64,000 nucleotides of DNA. It comes from Vanilla planifolia. Taxonomy: Eukaryota > Streptophyta > Magnoliopsida > Asparagales > Orchidaceae. The translations under genes were made by a program, and so were the position numbers. Positions within the stretch are counted from its first letter, which is position 1. Each line of letters opens with the position of its first letter. The DNA lies in NCBI GenBank assembly GCA_023846275.1, contig CM043875.1, forward strand, positions 7,266,626-7,330,625, in the 5' to 3' direction. This document shows positions 60,836 through 64,000 of this stretch, piece after piece. The notes under the pieces are model-generated. The model was not told the DNA's origin. It ran no database searches and was given only the letters and a program-made list of their open reading frames with translations.

Positions 60836-62302
60836 TTCACTTTTCAGCTGGGCTTTGTTCATTAATAGATGGCAAACTGCCCGCCCGACCAAAAAAGAAC
60901 AAAAGTGAATGCAGAAGTTTTTTGAGTCTAAACAATAGTTACTGCAAATATTGGAATTGTTTGCTGAACCAAATAAGAATGATATTGAATGCAGCAGTTT
61001 TGTCCAGACTAAATTAGTCCGATTAATGAGATTTGTTGAAGCATAGAAGAGGAGAGAGGTAAGCAGAAGTGCTCTTGCCTAGTTTGTGAAGATTTGAGAA
61101 ATTGACATTTGGAACTTTGTTGAAATGCAGCATCATGGCGCTTGTAAGGTGACCTGAAATCTTCTACTAATTGTACCAGCAAGAGGATAAATGCAACCAT
61201 TCCAAACTACATCATTCATGATCGATTCCAAATATGCAATTTCCTATAGGCTAACCTGATTTTAGCATGCTGCACTTGCTTGTAATCAGCAATCTTCAAA
61301 TGTAAAACTGTGCATTTATGCTGGAACCAAACAGAATGCCTAAAGCAGGATGTTTGCTGAGCTATAGATGAACAGAAGTGAATGTGGTAGCTTTTTCAAA
61401 CCTGGAATAGCATAAATATTTGAAAATATTATAGCTTGAATTTTGACATCACTTGGTAGCTCAGTGATGCATAAGCACATAGGAATAAATTGTTTGTTCA
61501 TAACCATGCTGGTCCATTTTCTATTAAAGAAGAATATGTAGCAATTGAAACCAATGGTTTGACGCAAATCCCGTCGCTGGAATGATTGTAGGACACATGC
61601 CTTACATGAGATTTGCTGAAGGAAAGCATAGGAGAGAGACAAGTAGCAATGTTTTGCCAACTTGTTGAAGATTTTAGAAGTCCGCAATAGAAACATTGCA
61701 GTAAATCAGTAACATGGCGTAGTAAAAAACTCAGATTTTTAAGGTAGACCTGAAGTGTTGTGCTGATTGAGCCAGTAGCATTCAAGATGTATCTCTTCCA
61801 TGCAACCTAATCAAAGTTGGTGCAAGAAATCCAGATTATGGACTTTCAGGTTTCAGTCAGCTCTTAGGCCATATAGTTGATTATCGACGTGCCACTCCAT
61901 CTGCCATTTTGCAAAAATGGCGAGAGAGCCAAGCAGCAGCCAAGTTCCTATTTCAGTTCAGCTCTGCTGAAATTTAGCACCATTGGGCATTCCAGAAAAA
62001 TAATTAATGCACGTTGCAACTCTGTAATTGTAGCTTAGCTGTAATTTAGTACTACAAATGGGCGGTCCAGAATCCTAGTTTGTAAAGCAAGCTTGAACTC
62101 TAAGTTGTAATTGCTGTTTATACAAAGGAGTTGAACGCTTTAAGGTTAATAAATGATCATTTGCTGAATCTTTACAAAACGAAAATGCAATAGCCGAAAA
62201 GAAAACTAGTTGAACTTGATAGAACAGTATTCACAGCAAGAGAGAGGACTGTACTGGTCCAACCATGATAAAGCAGTATTTACCGATCTATAGGCCCATT
62301 GT
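60836..62302. other. Foreign segment inside the older LINE, with diverged tandem repeats
   Basis: This 1.47-kb segment takes the place of the ORF1 C-terminus and endonuclease start of the older LINE. 61026-61180 and 61605-61775 are diverged direct copies (ATGAGATTTGTTGAAG against ATGAGATTTGCTGAAG, then AGAGAG, GAAGATTT, CATGGCG, ACCTGAA). TGAATGCAGAAGTTTTTT-like phrases occur three times (60906, 60986, 61379). 61960-62180 looks LTR- or 3'-end-like on the plus strand (TTTATACAAAGGAG, then AATAAATGATC). A 59-codon open stretch at 61801-61977 (plus) has no ATG and is not recognised. Identity unknown. Confidence 0.45.
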
Positions 62303-62866
62303 TTAGAAGGGTTTCTGATTCTCTAAATGACTGCTTACCTGAGAAAACTGAGATGTATCATTGCCCGAATGAGGTTCCGTGGACCAAGCTCCTCCCCAAT
62401 TGACATTCCAATTAACATTTGTGCCTCCAGCTAGGGCATCCTTGAAGCTCACAAGCTGCTTGATGATTTTTGTCTGAGTAATCAAGCTAGTGGGTATAGT
62501 AGCATTCAATGGGGCATTTTCATAAATAGGTTGTGCACATTGTTGAGAAACTCCTTCAACAAGGCTAACTGAGTTAGTAGGAATAGTCTCATTGCAATCA
62601 TTTGAGTCATACATATCATGGAAATAGAGTTTCCTTTCCAAAGCTAATTCTGTCTCATATCCCAAATCATCCTCCAAATTCTTAGAGTTTCTATCTGATT
62701 TGGCTGACGAATTCTACTCATCAATTACATAATTCATGCGTTCATCCAATTCCATACTCTTCCCCAGTTGAGCTTCATCTTCACAATTAATAATGGCTTT
62801 TCCTTTTTGTAAATTCAAAGAATTCAAAGGTTCAATAGAGAAGTCCCCAACTTGCGGATCCACCAT
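62303..62866 (-). pseudogene. Older LINE ORF1, N-terminal part
   Basis: ATG at 62864-62866, one in-frame TAG at codon 51 (62714-62716), final stop at 62303-62305; 188 codons in one frame. An acidic leader (MVDPQVGDFSIEPLNSLN, EDDLGYETELALERKLYF) leads to QLVSFKDALAGGTNVNWN. The VSFKDxL phrase is also in the younger LINE (VSFKDVLTANN), which supports its identity as a LINE ORF1 start. The DUF4283 domain that should follow is missing. Confidence 0.6.
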
Positions 62867-62879
62867 AGATACCTCTGAA

Positions 62880-64000
62880 ATAACCCAAATTTTTATTTTG
62901 TCCCAAGATGTTCAAATTTTATTTTATTTGTTTCAACAATGAAATTTAAATTTGAATTGATGAAGTAGATTAAAATAATAATTTTAGACCTTTTCTTGTA
63001 AAATGTACTACTTTTTTATGCATTTTGGATTTGAAAAATGCCTGTATCATTGCATAAAATTCATAGAAATGAGTCTGTCAATACTTGTTTTATTATAATT
63101 GAAGTCTATTTGGATTTAGTTTATAAGATAGAAAGAAATTATTAAGAATTTATAATAAGTTATTCTAAAAAACAAACAGAAATCCTTTAGCTTTCTATTA
63201 TACCTATCAAACTTGTTAATCAAAGTATATTATTTTCATTCAAATTTGTTAAAATTAAATGACTACTACTTATTTAATGAGAATTGTACAATATGATAGT
63301 AGAAGATCATATGGTATAATGAAAAAAAATTGATTAAAAGTATCGATTTTGAATATCATATAATACAATATTGATAAAGTATACAATATAATATGGCATA
63401 ACAATAATCAAAATCTAGGTGTGAACATACTACAAAATCATATTTTAATTCTACAAATGACATCTACATGATATAAGTATAATAGTTTCATGAGTGATAA
63501 GGTCAACTACGTACAACAGTAACTTAACATCATACAGTATGACTATCACACCATCGTATAAGAATGTAAATGTAAAAAATAAAGTTGATTCAAATAATGT
63601 TATGATCATACAAGTACAAAATTGTGGATCATACAAGTATAATAATAAGAGAAGAAAAATTTTCTAATCCTAGGAATAGTGTCAACTGAGATAATGATTA
63701 TATAGTATGAAAACCAATATCATATGACTATAATAAGAGAGACCTCGCATAAGAGAATTGTCAGATCTACAACGAGTGAATATAGTGCACAATGTGCCAT
63801 ACTTGTATACATATTGGATAATATAGTCATGATCAACGAAACTATTATCAGTATTAGTAGATATGGGGTCATCGTATATTACAATATAGTTATAGTACTG
63901 GTACGATTTGAAAATACTGAATAAACTGAGTTTCGTATTTAAGTTATTTTTTATCCCAACAATTGAGAATTAATTTATCTTAAATCTATGGAAATGACTT
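62880..64000. other. AT-rich spacer with a third AT-motif block
   Basis: No gene recognised. 63240-63900 is full of GATCATACAAGTATAATAA, ATCATATGGTATAATG and ATCATACAGTATGAC variants, like 10850-11640 and 38500-39120. The start (62880-63230) could include the 5' UTR of the older LINE. Confidence 0.45.

Larger units (their letters stand above)
50640..62870 (-). mobile_element. Older L1-type LINE, split by a younger LINE
   Basis: Minus-strand order: ORF1 start (62866-62303), endonuclease (60835-60427), RT (59912-59020), thumb (58925-58455), then, beyond the younger LINE, the zf-RVT region (51890-51250) and RNase H (about 50930-50650). The pieces are collinear and do not overlap, so they belong to one interrupted element. 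ORF1's C-terminal half and the start of the endonuclease are missing where 60840-62300 now lies. No poly(A) tail or target duplication could be fixed. Confidence 0.7.

Noticed and set aside
61801-61977. 59-codon open plus-strand stretch (NPDYGLSGFSQLLGH...)
   Set aside because: No ATG, no recognised homology and no splice context; kept only as a note in the unknown segment.
62319-62345. Canonical-looking 5' splice site CAG|GTAAGC on the minus strand, suggesting a spliced gene
   Set aside because: It lies in a decayed LINE ORF1; no exon or 3' partner with coding sense was found.
1-64000. tRNA, rRNA, CRISPR, bacterial operon or phage features
   Set aside because: None seen; all recognised genes are plant nuclear genes with introns or plant retrotransposons.

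Overview
The window is nuclear DNA of a flowering plant. Five genes recognisable as plant families (FG-GAP/NERD1-like, RPL29, an At2g46620-like AAA-ATPase, SR splicing factor RS31, single-EF-hand KIC-like protein) lie in long AT-rich, retrotransposon-littered spacers. The intronless AAA-ATPase and KIC-like genes are GC-rich at third codon positions, which leans toward a monocot; this is a weak inference.

Layout. 1-2.2 kb: 3' end of a NERD1-like membrane protein gene (+). 3.1-3.65 kb: RPL29 (+). 3.65-12.3 kb: AT-rich spacer with a GC-richer island (9.2-9.8 kb), a polypurine tract (10.35-10.74 kb) and an AT-motif-rich block (10.85-11.64 kb). 12.3-13.75 kb: AAA-ATPase (-). 14-28.1 kb: repeat-derived DNA with a decayed gag-like segment flanked by ~450-bp direct repeats and two solo LTRs, each with a perfect 5-bp target-site duplication (18863-21233, TSD GATGC; 25096-28091, TSD ATAAC). 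28.1-41.6 kb: very AT-rich degenerate repeats, including a Ty3/gypsy integrase remnant on the minus strand, a multi-copy repeat present in both orientations and a 161-bp tandem duplication. 41.6-45.1 kb: RS31 (+), with a long first coding intron that contains a candidate poison exon. 46.2-46.6 kb: KIC-like gene (-). 47.5-47.7 kb: two tiny poly(A)-tailed insertions with target-site duplications. 50.6-62.9 kb: a nest of L1-type LINEs on the minus strand. A nearly full-length LINE (51.9-58.45 kb) has split an older relative whose 3' part lies at 50.65-51.9 kb and whose 5' part lies at 58.45-62.87 kb.

The AAA-ATPase, RS31 and KIC-like genes match three consecutive Arabidopsis loci (At2g46620, At2g46610, At2g46600), so this looks like an old conserved gene trio now stretched by about 28 kb of repeats. 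The proteins do not form a known pathway: they cover membrane trafficking and growth, the ribosome, a membrane-anchored AAA protein, splicing, and calcium signalling. No prokaryotic feature, CRISPR array, rRNA or tRNA was seen. The most interesting points are the gene-trio synteny, the altered Walker B and sensor-1 residues of the AAA protein, the RS31 poison-exon candidate, the covarying hairpin repeats in the first solo LTR, and the nested LINEs.
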